A stretch of DNA of 64,000 nt, taken from positions 1-64,000 of the forward strand of contig JAMFRO010000006.1 in the NCBI GenBank assembly GCA_026224825.1, given 5' to 3'. This DNA comes from a bacterium. Its GTDB lineage: Bacteria > Pseudomonadota > Alphaproteobacteria > Acetobacterales > Acetobacteraceae. Under the pieces are notes generated by a model. That model ran no database searches, was not told where the DNA came from, and was given only the letters and a program-made list of their open reading frames with translations. Position 1 is the first letter of the stretch, and each line of letters begins with the position of its first letter. The position numbers were made by a program, and so were the translations under genes. Shown here piece after piece: positions 45,399-54,625 of the stretch.

Positions 45399-46025
45399 TT
45401 ACTGGTGTCTTGCGCCGATGCCAAGCTCAGCGGAGAGCGCAGCGTCAGCATTTACATATTTTTGCTTTGTTTCAAATTCGAGGATTGGCTCAAAAATGTA
45501 AGGTGGATTGTCAGCCATGCTTCTCAGCTCCTGCACAGAAATCGTTGCAGAGGCTGGGCTTTCCATAGGGTCTCCATCGATTTGAGAAGTTAGGAGGAGC
45601 GTAACTGTACGCCCGCTCAGCTTGGCATTGAAAAAACGCACGGTTTTGCCAATCATCTCACCATCATTTGGTGCATCATCGATCGTTTCTTCGCCACCAT
45701 TTCCGATAGTCACGATTTGCCAGCTTGGAGAGGTCGTCGCGGTCTGGTCCATGATAGTCACAAGGTATAAGCAATGGGCTCCCGTTGAGTCGGCGGGCCA
45801 ATAGGCAACCGTGATTTGGCCTTCCAAACCGATTCCGGCAAAATTCACATTATTGACGCCCGGATGAAATATAAGTTCATGAAGATCGCCAATGTCCGCC
45901 GTCAGCTCGCTTTGCGTATAATGACGGATATCCTGCGCTTGCCCGGATACAGGCCAAAGTACGAGAAAATAAAACAGGAAAATATGTAGAAATTTTCTTT
46001 GGTATTTCTGCTTGGCAGTTTGCAT
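45399..46025 (-). CDS. Secreted protein of unknown function
   Basis: Not recognised. The 208-aa protein has a clear N-terminal signal (KFLHIFLFYFLVLWPVSGQA, cleavage near AQA) and a beta-rich mature part (VNNVNFAGIGLEGQITVAYW; TVTLLLTSQIDGDPMESPAS). An AGGGAAG site precedes the ATG. GC content and codon use are lower than in surrounding genes, and long inverted repeats lie at its 3' side, suggesting acquired DNA. Confidence 0.7.
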   Translation of the reverse strand: MQTAKQKYQRKFLHIFLFYFLVLWPVSGQAQDIRHYTQSELTADIGDLHELIFHPGVNNVNFAGIGLEGQITVAYWPADSTGAHCLYLVTIMDQTATTSPSWQIVTIGNGGEETIDDAPNDGEMIGKTVRFFNAKLSGRTVTLLLTSQIDGDPMESPASATISVQELRSMADNPPYIFEPILEFETKQKYVNADAALSAELGIGARHQ

Positions 46026-46069
46026 CTTCGGTGCTTCCCTGTGGGTAATACGGCGATCCTCACTTAACG

Positions 46070-47074
46070 TCAGCGATTTACCCCCCGTGCGTACTCAAAA
46101 CTAGCCGCAATCATATCCAGCATATGCTGCCCCGCCGTCGTAGGCTTAAACCTCGCCCCCGCTCCGATACAGCTAGGCAAACATTCCACAGGCGCATAAA
46201 AATCCGGATCGAAGAAAAACGGCAGCGAATACCTATCCCCACCCGAAACATTCACCACCCTATGCGGCGTCGAGCAAAACACCCCATTCGTCCAGCGTTC
46301 CATCATATCGCCGATATTCACCACAAAACTCCCCGGCACCGGCGGTGCATCAATCCACACCCCATCGCGCCGCTTCACCTGCAGCCCGCCGGCGCCATCC
46401 TGATGCAGCAGCGTCAGACACCCATAATCCGTATGCGCCCCCGCCCCGATGCGCCCCTCCGTAATCCGCCCCAATTGCGGCGGATAATGCAGCGCCCCCA
46501 GCGTCGTCATCGTAACCCCCAGCCAGGGCTCAAAAAACGCCCGCTCCAGCCCCAAAGCCTCGGCAAACGCCCCCATCATCAGCCGCCCCAGCGCCGCCAT
46601 CTCATCGTAATACCCCTGCATCACCGCCTGCCACCCAGGCAGATCCGGCCATTGGTTAGGCCCATGCAACGGCAACCCCGCCACCACCCGCTCATGGCTC
46701 AGTGCCAAATCCCGGCCAATTTTCAGCCCCTCCTTAAAATCCCCGTCCGCCTGCTTGGCCGGGTCCAAATTCTCAGCCCCCAGCCGGAACCACCCCCGAT
46801 GACAAGCCGAATGCTCAATCGCGATCTTCTCCTTCTCAGCCGGGGCCAAATCAAAAAACCTTTTGGCCTCGGCATAAACGGAAGAAATCCGCCCCTCATC
46901 CACCCCATGCCCCACGGCATAGAAAAACCCGATCTCCCGGCATGCCTTGCCAATCGCCGCCACCATCTCCGTCCGCAGCCCGCCGCGCAGCGCTGACACA
47001 TCGATCACCGGTATCTCCGCCACGCTCAGCCGTGCCGCCTGGAGGGAGGGATCAAGCTCTATGGTATGTTGCAT
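46070..47074 (-). CDS. Isopenicillin N synthase-like 2-oxoglutarate/Fe(II) dioxygenase
   Basis: Non-haem iron oxygenase of 334 aa. The N-terminal DIOX_N region (IPVIDVSALRGG; IGFFYAVGHGVDE) precedes the Fe(II) core with H-x-D in GAHTDYGCLTLLHQDG, the distal His in STPHRVVN, and the 2-oxoglutarate-binding R-x-S in RYSLPFFFD. ATG 47074 is preferred over 47233, which would run into the divergent kinase gene. The substrate is unknown; bacterial relatives act on diverse small molecules. Confidence 0.88.
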   Translation of the reverse strand: MQHTIELDPSLQAARLSVAEIPVIDVSALRGGLRTEMVAAIGKACREIGFFYAVGHGVDEGRISSVYAEAKRFFDLAPAEKEKIAIEHSACHRGWFRLGAENLDPAKQADGDFKEGLKIGRDLALSHERVVAGLPLHGPNQWPDLPGWQAVMQGYYDEMAALGRLMMGAFAEALGLERAFFEPWLGVTMTTLGALHYPPQLGRITEGRIGAGAHTDYGCLTLLHQDGAGGLQVKRRDGVWIDAPPVPGSFVVNIGDMMERWTNGVFCSTPHRVVNVSGGDRYSLPFFFDPDFYAPVECLPSCIGAGARFKPTTAGQHMLDMIAASFEYARGVNR

Positions 47075-47120
47075 GGCGCAAATGCTAACCTCCCCCCATA
47101 ATCCTGACCAGGGGAAAGAC

Positions 47121-48665
47121 TTGCCAAACCATCTACTCGGCATCGACCTCGGCGCCGGCAGCCTCAAAGCCACCATCATCGATGCGCAGGGCCGCATCAT
47201 CGGCGAGGCCGCGCACCCGGTCACCACCAGCATCCCTCATTTCGGTTGGTCGGAGCAGGATCCGGCCGCGTGGTTCACCGCCCTTTGCGCCGCCATTCCC
47301 GCCGCCCTCAAAGCCGCGAACCTCCCCGCCAGCGCCATATCCGGCATCGGCATCTCCGCCGGCGCCCACATCCCCGTCCTCACGGATGCAGCCGGCACCG
47401 TGCTGCGCCCCGCCATCATGTGGAACGACCAGCGCGCCGCCCCCCAGGCCGCCGCTTTGCACGAGAAGGCAGGCGCGCAAATCATCGCCACCGCCCTCAA
47501 CCGCGCCAACCCCACCTGGACTCTCCCCATGCTCGCCTGGCTCCAGGAGAACGAGCCCGCCACCATGGCCCGCGTCAAACGCCTCTATCTGGCCAAAGAC
47601 TGGCTCCGCTCCCGCCTCACCAACACCTGGGAGACGGATTTCTCAGACGCCATCGGCGCCTTGCTGGCGGATAACGCCACAAAAACCTGGTCCCCGGCCC
47701 TAGCAGCCCTCATCGGCCTGAACCCCGAAATCCTCCCCCCCATCGTCGCCCCCGATCACATCGTCGGCCACGTCACCGCGCAAGCCGCCGCCCAAACCGG
47801 TCTGGCAGCAGGCACCCCGGTCATCTGCGGCTCCAACGACACCACGGTGGAATTCTTCGGCATAGGTGCGACCACCCCCGGCATAGGTGGGGTAAAACTA
47901 GCCACCGCCGGGGTGCTGTATCTCGCCACCCAAGGCCCGCAGGTGCACCCGCCCATCTCCTGTTACCCGCACATCATCCCCGGCCTGTATTACGCCGCCA
48001 CCGGCACCAATAGTTGCGCCTCCGCCCACCGCTGGCTGCGCGACCTCATGTTCGCCGAGGGCGGGTTCGAGGGCCCCGCCGCCGCAGGCGGCTTTGAATT
48101 GCCCGCCGCCGCAGGCGGATTTGAAGTGATGGACGCCCTCGCCGCCGCCGCCCTGCCAGGTGCCAACGGCCTACTCTTCCACCCCTACCTGCAAGGCGAG
48201 CGCGCCCCCTATTGGGATCCGCTTCTGCGCGCGGATTTCATCGGCCTCACCATCACCCACGGCAAACCGGAATTCGCCCGCGCCATGTACGAGGGCCTGG
48301 CCTTCTCCATCCGCGACCTGCTGGACGCCGCCCGCGCTCTCGGGTTTTCATTCGGCACCATCCGCCTCATGGGCGGCGGTGCGCGCAGCGCCTGCTGGCG
48401 CCAGATCATCGCGGATGTCACCGGCCTAACCATAGAGCGCACGGAAGCCGCCGACGCCTCTTTCGGCGCCGCTTTGCTGGCCGGCATAGGCACTGGTGTT
48501 TTTACCGGCCCGGAAGATGCGGTGGCCCGCTGCGTGCGCTTGGCGGACGTCACCACGCCAAACCCGGAATCTCAGCAATTCTACGAAAAACTATTCCACA
48601 TCTACAAGGACGCTCAAGCAGCCCTTGCCGGTATCAACCACCGCCTGCACGGGCTGGTGGGGTAG
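47121..48665 (+). CDS. FGGY-family carbohydrate kinase (xylulokinase-like)
   Basis: ATP-dependent sugar kinase, about 514 aa. The phosphate-binding LLGIDLGAGSLKATIIDAQG is at the N-terminus, GSNDTTVEFFG and the C-terminal IRLMGGGARSACWRQIIADV are typical, and xylulokinase is the nearest guess for substrate. I prefer TTG 47121, with AGGGGA five bases before, because it starts three residues before the kinase core and avoids overlap with the divergent dioxygenase. ATG 47061, 47073 or 47082 would overlap it or lie tight against it. Residues around 314-336 contain a 27-bp in-frame repeat (GGFEGPAAA, GGFELPAAA, GGFEV). Confidence 0.85.
   Translation: MPNHLLGIDLGAGSLKATIIDAQGRIIGEAAHPVTTSIPHFGWSEQDPAAWFTALCAAIPAALKAANLPASAISGIGISAGAHIPVLTDAAGTVLRPAIMWNDQRAAPQAAALHEKAGAQIIATALNRANPTWTLPMLAWLQENEPATMARVKRLYLAKDWLRSRLTNTWETDFSDAIGALLADNATKTWSPALAALIGLNPEILPPIVAPDHIVGHVTAQAAAQTGLAAGTPVICGSNDTTVEFFGIGATTPGIGGVKLATAGVLYLATQGPQVHPPISCYPHIIPGLYYAATGTNSCASAHRWLRDLMFAEGGFEGPAAAGGFELPAAAGGFEVMDALAAAALPGANGLLFHPYLQGERAPYWDPLLRADFIGLTITHGKPEFARAMYEGLAFSIRDLLDAARALGFSFGTIRLMGGGARSACWRQIIADVTGLTIERTEAADASFGAALLAGIGTGVFTGPEDAVARCVRLADVTTPNPESQQFYEKLFHIYKDAQAALAGINHRLHGLVG
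48060..48125 (+). repeat. 27-bp tandem repeat inside the FGGY kinase gene
   Basis: Units at 48060-48086 and 48087-48113 and a partial third to 48125 encode GGFEGPAAA, GGFELPAAA, GGFE. The last two differ at few bases. It probably lies in a surface loop before the second kinase domain. Confidence 0.85.
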
Positions 48666-48865
48666 GGAGGAAAATGGAGCGGGGTGAAAAGAAGACATTT
48701 GCTCTGGATATATGCACCGACCAGATCGTTGATATTGTATGGTCTTATAAATGGTGCATAATTCTTGAGTTATGTAACAAGAAGCGTGTATATTCACTAA
48801 GCCCTATATAGGCCCGAAGTAACGAACGGCCCGTATAGGGAGCGAATGCCTCCCTCAGACGTCTT

Positions 48866-49438
48866 ATGGAGGAACATGATCGTTTTAATGGAGGCGGACG
48901 GGTGTCTTTTGAAGAGATGAGGCAACAGCAACGAGATGAACTTGTAAGGCTCCAAACGCAAAAGCTACAGAGAGAACAGCACGATCAACGCAGACAAGTT
49001 ACAAAACGGCAAATAGCGGTATTTGTTTTAATTGCATTTGTTCTGCTAAAGTTTGTATTAAAGCATCCAAAAACCACTCTTGTGCTCTTAATTCTTGGGT
49101 ATGGAGTTTTACAATTTGGCGCCCCTGCTCAGGGCTCTGAATTCAATCGCTGGGTTGTCACCCTTTTTACACATCCGGGACAGGCTGGAAACGAGTTTTT
49201 AACGACGGTTAATTTATCGAATTCCGATAACTCGACAGTTGCAAGTCCTATCAGTGATAATTCAACGGTCTCCAGTACCGGCAGCGATCCAACAACCGCA
49301 CCTCTAAATATTCCTTCCGTAGTTGCTCCAGCGCCGGTTGCGGTTAATCCGATATGCAAACAGTATAACTGGTCTAGCCCTGATGATCTTCCTTATCTCC
49401 ACTATTACAAGTGCCCTAATCCTAATACTGGCGACTAG
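48866..49438 (+). CDS. Low-GC membrane protein of unknown function
   Basis: Not recognised. The 190-aa protein has an N-terminal charged coiled-coil stretch (RQQQRDELVRLQTQKLQREQ), one or two membrane helices (about 49-66 and 72-85), and an extracytoplasmic Ser/Thr/Pro-rich tail with a Cys pair near the end (NPICKQYNW; YYKCPNPN). The start may be ATG 48866 or GTG 48902, the latter with GGAGG seven bases upstream. Base composition is much more AT-rich than the neighbours, consistent with transfer. Confidence 0.65.
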   Translation: MEEHDRFNGGGRVSFEEMRQQQRDELVRLQTQKLQREQHDQRRQVTKRQIAVFVLIAFVLLKFVLKHPKTTLVLLILGYGVLQFGAPAQGSEFNRWVVTLFTHPGQAGNEFLTTVNLSNSDNSTVASPISDNSTVSSTGSDPTTAPLNIPSVVAPAPVAVNPICKQYNWSSPDDLPYLHYYKCPNPNTGD

Positions 49439-49603
49439 CATCCCGCGCATCAAAGCTCCACCATAGGAGCAATCACAGAAGTAATTTTAAATTTGGCAAA
49501 CAACGCGACTCAGTTCACTCATGGAACGGTAATAGCCGAACGCCCAAGTGATGCATAAGCCTTGGTTTTTGCAAAATAGGCTGCAGCGCTAACAAGCGCC
49601 GAA

Positions 49604-50407
49604 CTACGGCCCCCAACCCCACATGTCGGTCGTAACGCCGCCGCTGAGCAAAAAGCGCGGTTCAGCCGATTTGTTCGGTGCGGCGACATGCAGCACGAGT
49701 GGATGCAAAAGAATCACGTCACCAGCTTCGCCGGTGTTCTCGATCACCTGTAACGGAATGCCGTCCACCTCCTCCGCATGCCCCATGAACCGTGCGATGC
49801 GCCCATCCGAATTGCTTTCTGTGTGCAAATCGCGAATATAAGGATGCAATCGAAGAAGCTTGCGCATGTCGGCGCCCCGCGCATCAGGCGGGGGTCGGTT
49901 TTCTTTGAACCATTTGTGCACGAGACGATGCGAACCGCTAACGATCTGTGTTCCGCCGCCTTGTGGCATGATATCGCCAAATAGCGCGTGTGTCTTCAAG
50001 CCGCCAGGCGGCCAAAGCGGGCTCGTATAATTGGCATCGACGTGCCAACCGCTGGTCGGGATGCCCCAGTCTGCATTGCTCGGGAACGCAAGGAATAAAG
50101 CACCCCAATTCCCAGGTGGCTTGTAAACCCGGCTTTCGAGAACAGCGTCGATTACCGCGAACAAAGACTCGCTGCCAACTGCCCGAAATGCGGGATCGTC
50201 CTTTAAGTGCTGCAAATGTACTGGTCGCTCGACGGTCCAAGTCGAGGGCCGGTCACGGTGAATACCAACCTCAGCGAGCGCGCTCCAGGTGGCATCGCGC
50301 ATCGCTGCGGCTGCTTCGGCGTCGAACGCTTGATGGACGCGCATCCATCCGAATTCCCGAAAGTGTGCGATGGTTTGCTCTATAGGCTTCTCGATGTCTT
50401 GAGCCAC
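49604..50407 (-). CDS. Phytanoyl-CoA dioxygenase (PhyH) family protein
   Basis: Fe(II)/2-oxoglutarate-dependent oxygenase of about 267 aa. The iron ligands are in SGWHVDANYTSPLWPPGGLK (H-x-D) and the distal His in VILLHPLVLHVAAPNKSAEP; the latter also carries the 2-oxoglutarate Arg nearby. GTG 50407 is chosen over 50476 because a clear GGAGG site lies six bases before it. The substrate is unknown. It is the only gene between the low-GC orphan and the NifU-family gene. Confidence 0.85.
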   Translation of the reverse strand: MAQDIEKPIEQTIAHFREFGWMRVHQAFDAEAAAAMRDATWSALAEVGIHRDRPSTWTVERPVHLQHLKDDPAFRAVGSESLFAVIDAVLESRVYKPPGNWGALFLAFPSNADWGIPTSGWHVDANYTSPLWPPGGLKTHALFGDIMPQGGGTQIVSGSHRLVHKWFKENRPPPDARGADMRKLLRLHPYIRDLHTESNSDGRIARFMGHAEEVDGIPLQVIENTGEAGDVILLHPLVLHVAAPNKSAEPRFLLSGGVTTDMWGWGP

Positions 50408-50757
50408 TGGCCGCCTCCAAAAAGACAGCGCCCCACGGAAGATGAGCCGTCTAGGCGAGGTGCCCTGACGTTCCATCTACCGCAGGGCAGTACCCAGCGG
50501 CCCACCGCGAGGCGCGGTGAACGATAGTGGCAATTTCCCATTGCAGAGCACCCCTTGTCAACGTCGCTATACGGGGGTTCCTATGGCATGCAGCGGCAGT
50601 CCGCAGCCATAATTCTTGATTTTCGCACCACCCAAAACGTCTCAGGCTTGAACATAGCGCCCTGCCAAGCATGCCCCCTTGCTATCTCCCCAAAAAAAGC
50701 CAAATTAGGCGCAGTATCAGGACCTCTGCGGTCCGCTTTAGCTCGAGGACCAAAAAT
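50408..50757. other. Intergenic region before the NifU-family gene
   Basis: About 350 bp between divergent genes with mixed composition. No coding frame or RNA was recognised. It must contain both promoters; GAGGA at about 50745 is the ribosome site for the next gene. Confidence 0.5.
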
Positions 50758-51312
50758 ATGTTTATCGAAACCGAGGGCACGCCCAACCCGGCGACCCTGA
50801 AATTCCTCCCCGGCCGCGACATACTGGGCGATAAAACGGCCGATTTCGCCGATGCCGACGCCGCCCTCATCTCCCCCCTCGCCGAATCCCTCTTCGGCCT
50901 GGAAGGTGTGGAGCGCGTCTTCCTGGGTGGCGATTTCGTCACCATCACCAAATCCGGTGCGGTGGAGTGGCAGGCGCTCAAGCCGCAGGTGCTCGGCCTG
51001 CTCATGGAGCATCTGGTCGAAAACCGCCCCATCCTGCGCGACAACATCATCCTGGAAGCCGAGGATTTTGCGCCGGAAGACGCCGAAATCGCCGCCCAGA
51101 TCAAGGAGCTGCTCGACAGCCGCATCCGCCCCGCCGTGGCCAGCGACGGCGGCGACATCATCTTCCGCGGCTTTCGCGACGGTGTGGTCTCCCTCAAAAT
51201 GCAGGGCTCCTGCGCCGGCTGCCCTTCCTCCACCGCCACGCTCAAACATGGCATCGAGAACATGCTGAAGCACTATATTCCCGAAGTTACCTCGGTTACA
51301 CAGGCGGCCTGA
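50758..51312 (+). CDS. NifU-family iron-sulfur cluster scaffold (Nfu type)
   Basis: Carries and delivers Fe-S clusters. The 184-aa protein has an N-terminal Nfu domain (MFIETEGTPNPATLKFLPGR) and a C-terminal NifU domain with the cluster-binding C-x-x-C in MQGSCAGCPSSTATLKHGIE. ATG 50758 is chosen because the Nfu domain starts there; the frame extends to 50671. It is first in a run of housekeeping genes. Confidence 0.94.
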   Translation: MFIETEGTPNPATLKFLPGRDILGDKTADFADADAALISPLAESLFGLEGVERVFLGGDFVTITKSGAVEWQALKPQVLGLLMEHLVENRPILRDNIILEAEDFAPEDAEIAAQIKELLDSRIRPAVASDGGDIIFRGFRDGVVSLKMQGSCAGCPSSTATLKHGIENMLKHYIPEVTSVTQAA

Positions 51313-51329
51313 GGCAAGGGGGACCAAAA

Positions 51330-51914
51330 ATGGCATTGGACGAGGAAGCGCTCGACACGCTGTTCCGCAACGCGCGTACGCATGAGGCATTCGCCGATAC
51401 GCCGGTGACGGACGAGACCCTGCAGGCGGTGTACGAGCTGCTGAAATTAGGCCCCACCTCCGGCAACTCCTCGCCCGGCCGCTTCCTCGTCATCCGCACC
51501 CCGGAAGCCAAGGAAAAGCTTCGTCCCGCTTTAAGCCTGGGCAATCTCGACAAAACCATTGCCGCCCCCCTCACCATCGTGGTGGCCTACGACCCGTTCT
51601 TCCACAACAAGCTGCCCGAGCTTTATCCGGCGGCGGACCTCAAAGGCTGGTACGCCGGCAATCCGGACCTGCTGGAGGAAACCGGCTTCCGCAATTCCAC
51701 TTTGCAAGGCGCCTATTTCCTCCTCGCCGCCCGCGCTCTGGGCCTGGCCTGCGGCCCCATGTCCGGCTTCGACCGCCAGAAAGTCGACCGCGCCTTCTTC
51801 TCCGCCAATAGCTGGAAATCGAATTTCCTCATCAACCTCGGCTATCCCAAGCACGAAGAACTCCCCGCCCGCCTGCCGCGCCTCACCTATGAGCAGGCGG
51901 TGCTGGTCGCGTGA
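51330..51914 (+). CDS. Malonic semialdehyde reductase / nitroreductase-fold protein (RutE/HadB family)
   Basis: FMN-dependent nitroreductase-fold enzyme of 194 aa. The family pattern is clear: LFRNARTHEAFADTPVTDE, LLKLGPTSGNSSPGRFLVI, then ARALGLACGPMSGFDRQKVD and FLINLGYPKHEELPARLPRL. RutE reduces malonic semialdehyde to 3-hydroxypropionate in pyrimidine breakdown; no other rut gene is nearby, so a general detoxification role is possible. It starts 17 bp after the NifU-family stop. Confidence 0.9.
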   Translation: MALDEEALDTLFRNARTHEAFADTPVTDETLQAVYELLKLGPTSGNSSPGRFLVIRTPEAKEKLRPALSLGNLDKTIAAPLTIVVAYDPFFHNKLPELYPAADLKGWYAGNPDLLEETGFRNSTLQGAYFLLAARALGLACGPMSGFDRQKVDRAFFSANSWKSNFLINLGYPKHEELPARLPRLTYEQAVLVA

Positions 51915-51936
51915 CGACGCGCGTAAGGATCACCGC

Positions 51937-52578
51937 GTGACTTGGCTGGCGCTGGACGCCTCGGGCAGCCAGGCCGGCCTCGCCGTCCTGGCCGATGACG
52001 GCACAATCCTGCACAAGGTTTTCGCCCCAACCCGCCCCGGCCTCATCGAGACTCTTCCGCTCCTGCTGGAAGAAGCCACAAAAACCCACAAAATCTCCCA
52101 AATCGCCGTAGGCATCGGCCCCGGCAGCTTTACCGGATTACGCACCAGCATCTCGCTGGCCCAAGGCTATGCGGCGGCAGCAAACATCCCCCTCTGGGGC
52201 ATCCCCGCCGATGCTGCCTACGCAGCGGCCTTCCCGCAACTGCACCGCCCGTTATGGGTTGTCATCCGCGCGCGAAAAAACCGCCTCTTCCTGCTCCGCG
52301 ACGGCACCGCCGAGGCCTTTGCCGACCAGGACATCCCTCGCCCCAGCACCCCCATAGCCTTGGCTGGTGATGCCGCCGCCGAAACCACCGCCCTCCTCGC
52401 CGCCCGTGGTTTCGATGTACTCCTCACCAACGCCAAAGCCATCAGCCCGGTGTGGACGGCACTTGCAGCCCAATCCCAGGCGGCGCGCGGCTTGCCCCCA
52501 CACCCCGCCCAGCCCGCCTATATCGACCCGCCGGAAGCCAAACTCCCCGCCGGCGGCCTACGCCCCGCCCCGCAATGA
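51937..52578 (+). CDS. tsaB: tRNA threonylcarbamoyladenosine biosynthesis protein TsaB
   Basis: Partner of TsaD in making t6A37 in tRNA. The 213-aa protein has the N-terminal ASKHA-fold strand TWLALDASGSQAGLAVLAD and the TsaB signature GIGPGSFTGLRTSISLAQGY. Translation starts at GTG 51937 with AAGGA upstream; the frame extends further back without any TsaB feature. It overlaps rimI as ATGA, a common tsaB-rimI pair. Confidence 0.94.
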   Translation: MTWLALDASGSQAGLAVLADDGTILHKVFAPTRPGLIETLPLLLEEATKTHKISQIAVGIGPGSFTGLRTSISLAQGYAAAANIPLWGIPADAAYAAAFPQLHRPLWVVIRARKNRLFLLRDGTAEAFADQDIPRPSTPIALAGDAAAETTALLAARGFDVLLTNAKAISPVWTALAAQSQAARGLPPHPAQPAYIDPPEAKLPAGGLRPAPQ

Positions 52579-52979
52579 GCCCCGTTTTTGCTCCCATCTT
52601 CGCGGCCCTCCACGAAAAAGCCTTCCCCGCCGAGCCCTGGGACGAAGCCAGTTTCGCCACCCTCCTAGCCCAACCCCACATGCACGGCTTCCTCGACGAA
52701 CGCGGCGGCTTCCTGCTCCTGCGCATCGTCCTGGATGAAGCCGAGATCATCACCATCGGCGTCACAATGCCCCGCCAAGGCATCGCCACCGCCCTCCTGG
52801 CCCAGGGCATCGCCACAGCCCGCGCGGCGGGGGTGCAAAAAATCCATCTCGAAGTCGCGGAGGATAACGCCGCCGCCCGCGCCCTCTACGCCGCACAAAA
52901 TTTCATTCAAACCGGCCGGCGAAAAGCCTATTATGCCGACGGCGCCGCCGCCCTCACGCTCGCGCGCGATCTGGGCTAA
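52575..52979 (+). CDS. rimI: Ribosomal protein S18-alanine N-acetyltransferase RimI-like
   Basis: GNAT acetyltransferase of 134 aa. Acetyl-CoA-binding motif A is slightly modified (VTMPRQGIATALLAQGIATA for the usual RGxGxA), followed by HLEVAEDNAAARALYAAQNF. It is short at the N-terminus relative to enteric RimI (148). Coupling with tsaB supports the name. Confidence 0.85.
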   Translation: MSPVFAPIFAALHEKAFPAEPWDEASFATLLAQPHMHGFLDERGGFLLLRIVLDEAEIITIGVTMPRQGIATALLAQGIATARAAGVQKIHLEVAEDNAAARALYAAQNFIQTGRRKAYYADGAAALTLARDLG

Positions 52980-53058
52980 ACACGCCCCACATGTTTGAAT
53001 ACATGTTTGTCATGGAAGTTTGACTATGAGCATTGCTCGAACCGGGGAACAGTGAAGC

Positions 53059-54573
53059 ATGAACCAGATCGCTCCTTCGCTCACCCAAGCCCCCTCCGAG
53101 TCGCAGGCCAACCGCCGCGCGGTGGTGGATCTCGGTTCAAACTCCGTCCGCCTCGTCATCTACGAGGGCGAGAATCGTAACCCGCTGCAAATTTTTAACG
53201 AGAAAGCCGTGCTGCGCCTGGCCAAAGGCATGACCAGCACCGGCAAGCTCGATGATTTCGCCACCGCCCAGGCCGAGACCGTGCTGCACCGCTACGCCGC
53301 CATCGCCCGCGCCATGGGCGCCACACCGTTTGACGTTCTGGCAACCTCAGCCGTGCGCGATGCCGAAAACGGTCCCGAATTCGTCCGCCACCTCACCGCC
53401 CGCCTGCCCGAGATGCGGATAAAAGTGCTCTCCGGCGCGCAGGAGGCCGAACTCTCGGCCGATGGCGTGCTCTGCGGCATCCCCGGCGCCGACGGCATTC
53501 TGGCCGACCTCGGCGGCGGCTCGCTGGAGCTGGTCCGGCTCGATGCCGGTAAAATCGGTCCCGCCACCACCATGCCCATCGGTGTCATCCGCCTGGCCGA
53601 GCGTGCCGGGGAAGACCTCATCAAAGCCCGCGCCATCGTCACCGAGGCGCTGGACGCCGTGCCCTTCGCTGCCGAAGCCGCCGGCAAGGATTTATACGTC
53701 TCCGGCGGCGCCTTCCGTGCGCTGGCCCGCATCCACATCGCCCAGACCGGCTACCCTTTGAACATGGTTCACCATTACACCATCGGCCGCGAGGAAGCCC
53801 GCGACCTTGCCGGTGTGGTCTCCGAAGCCGGGCGCAAACTCATCGAGCGCATGCCGGGCGTGCCCCGCCGCCGCATCGAGGATCTGCCCTACGCCGCCAT
53901 CATCCTGCGCCGCCTGCTGCGCACCACCGGCGCCGCCCGCGTCGTCTTCTCCGCCAATGGCCTGCGCGAGGGCTGGTTCACCCGCCTGCTGCCCCCCCAC
54001 ATCCGCGCCGAAGACCCGCTCCTCGCCGCCTCGCGCGACCTCACCCGCGGCGTCATCCGCGACGCCAACCTGCCCCCGGCCCTGGTGGACTGGACCACGC
54101 CTTTGTTCCCCACGGAAACCCCCGCCCAGCGCCGCCTGCGCCAGGCCGCCTGCTGGCTCTCGGACATCGGCAGCCACGAACACCCGGAATACCGCGCCGA
54201 GCAGGCCTTCCAGCGCGTGCTGCGCCAGGCCGGCATGGCGCTCGACCACCACGCCCGCGCCTTCCTCGCGCTCACCACGGCCCTGCGCTACGAGGCCGCG
54301 CCCGACGCCCCCTTCCTCAGCCCCGCCCGCACGTTGCTGGACATGCACGCCACCCGCCGCGCCGAGACTTTGGGCATCGCTTTGCGCCTTGCCTACACAC
54401 TCTCCGCCGGTACGCCGCATCTGCTCGCGGGTACCAACCTCACTTTGGGCGATGGCCGGCTTATCCTTGGCCTTGCCGCTGCCAATGGCGTGTTCGCGGG
54501 CGATGCCGTGCTGCGCCGGCTGGACCGGCTGGCGCAGATGCTGGGGGTTGAGGCCGAGACGGAGCTTCATTAA
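53059..54573 (+). CDS. Ppx/GppA family phosphatase
   Basis: Exopolyphosphatase or pppGpp phosphatase. In the 504-aa protein the ASKHA-fold N-terminus has VVDLGSNSVRLVIYEG, a second phosphate loop is ILADLGGGSLELV, and ATSAVRDAENG and PIGVIRLAERAG are family motifs. The C-terminal helical region (about 310-500) is of the type seen in longer alphaproteobacterial Ppx. Substrate preference cannot be told. Its stop lies 3 bp before a dispersed hairpin repeat. Confidence 0.92.
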   Translation: MNQIAPSLTQAPSESQANRRAVVDLGSNSVRLVIYEGENRNPLQIFNEKAVLRLAKGMTSTGKLDDFATAQAETVLHRYAAIARAMGATPFDVLATSAVRDAENGPEFVRHLTARLPEMRIKVLSGAQEAELSADGVLCGIPGADGILADLGGGSLELVRLDAGKIGPATTMPIGVIRLAERAGEDLIKARAIVTEALDAVPFAAEAAGKDLYVSGGAFRALARIHIAQTGYPLNMVHHYTIGREEARDLAGVVSEAGRKLIERMPGVPRRRIEDLPYAAIILRRLLRTTGAARVVFSANGLREGWFTRLLPPHIRAEDPLLAASRDLTRGVIRDANLPPALVDWTTPLFPTETPAQRRLRQAACWLSDIGSHEHPEYRAEQAFQRVLRQAGMALDHHARAFLALTTALRYEAAPDAPFLSPARTLLDMHATRRAETLGIALRLAYTLSAGTPHLLAGTNLTLGDGRLILGLAAANGVFAGDAVLRRLDRLAQMLGVEAETELH

Positions 54574-54575
54574 AA

Positions 54576-54625
54576 AAAGCAGTCGCTTTTGAAAGAGCGA
54601 CAGCAAAACTTTTGCAACTTTAGGG
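54576..54625 (+). repeat. Dispersed 3'-end hairpin repeat, copy 2
   Basis: Contains AGTCGCTTTT-GAAAGAGCGACA followed by GCAAAACTTTTGCAACTTTA. It starts right after the Ppx stop codon. It is the least regular of the four copies: its palindrome has a mismatch, unlike copies 1, 3 and 4. Confidence 0.88.
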
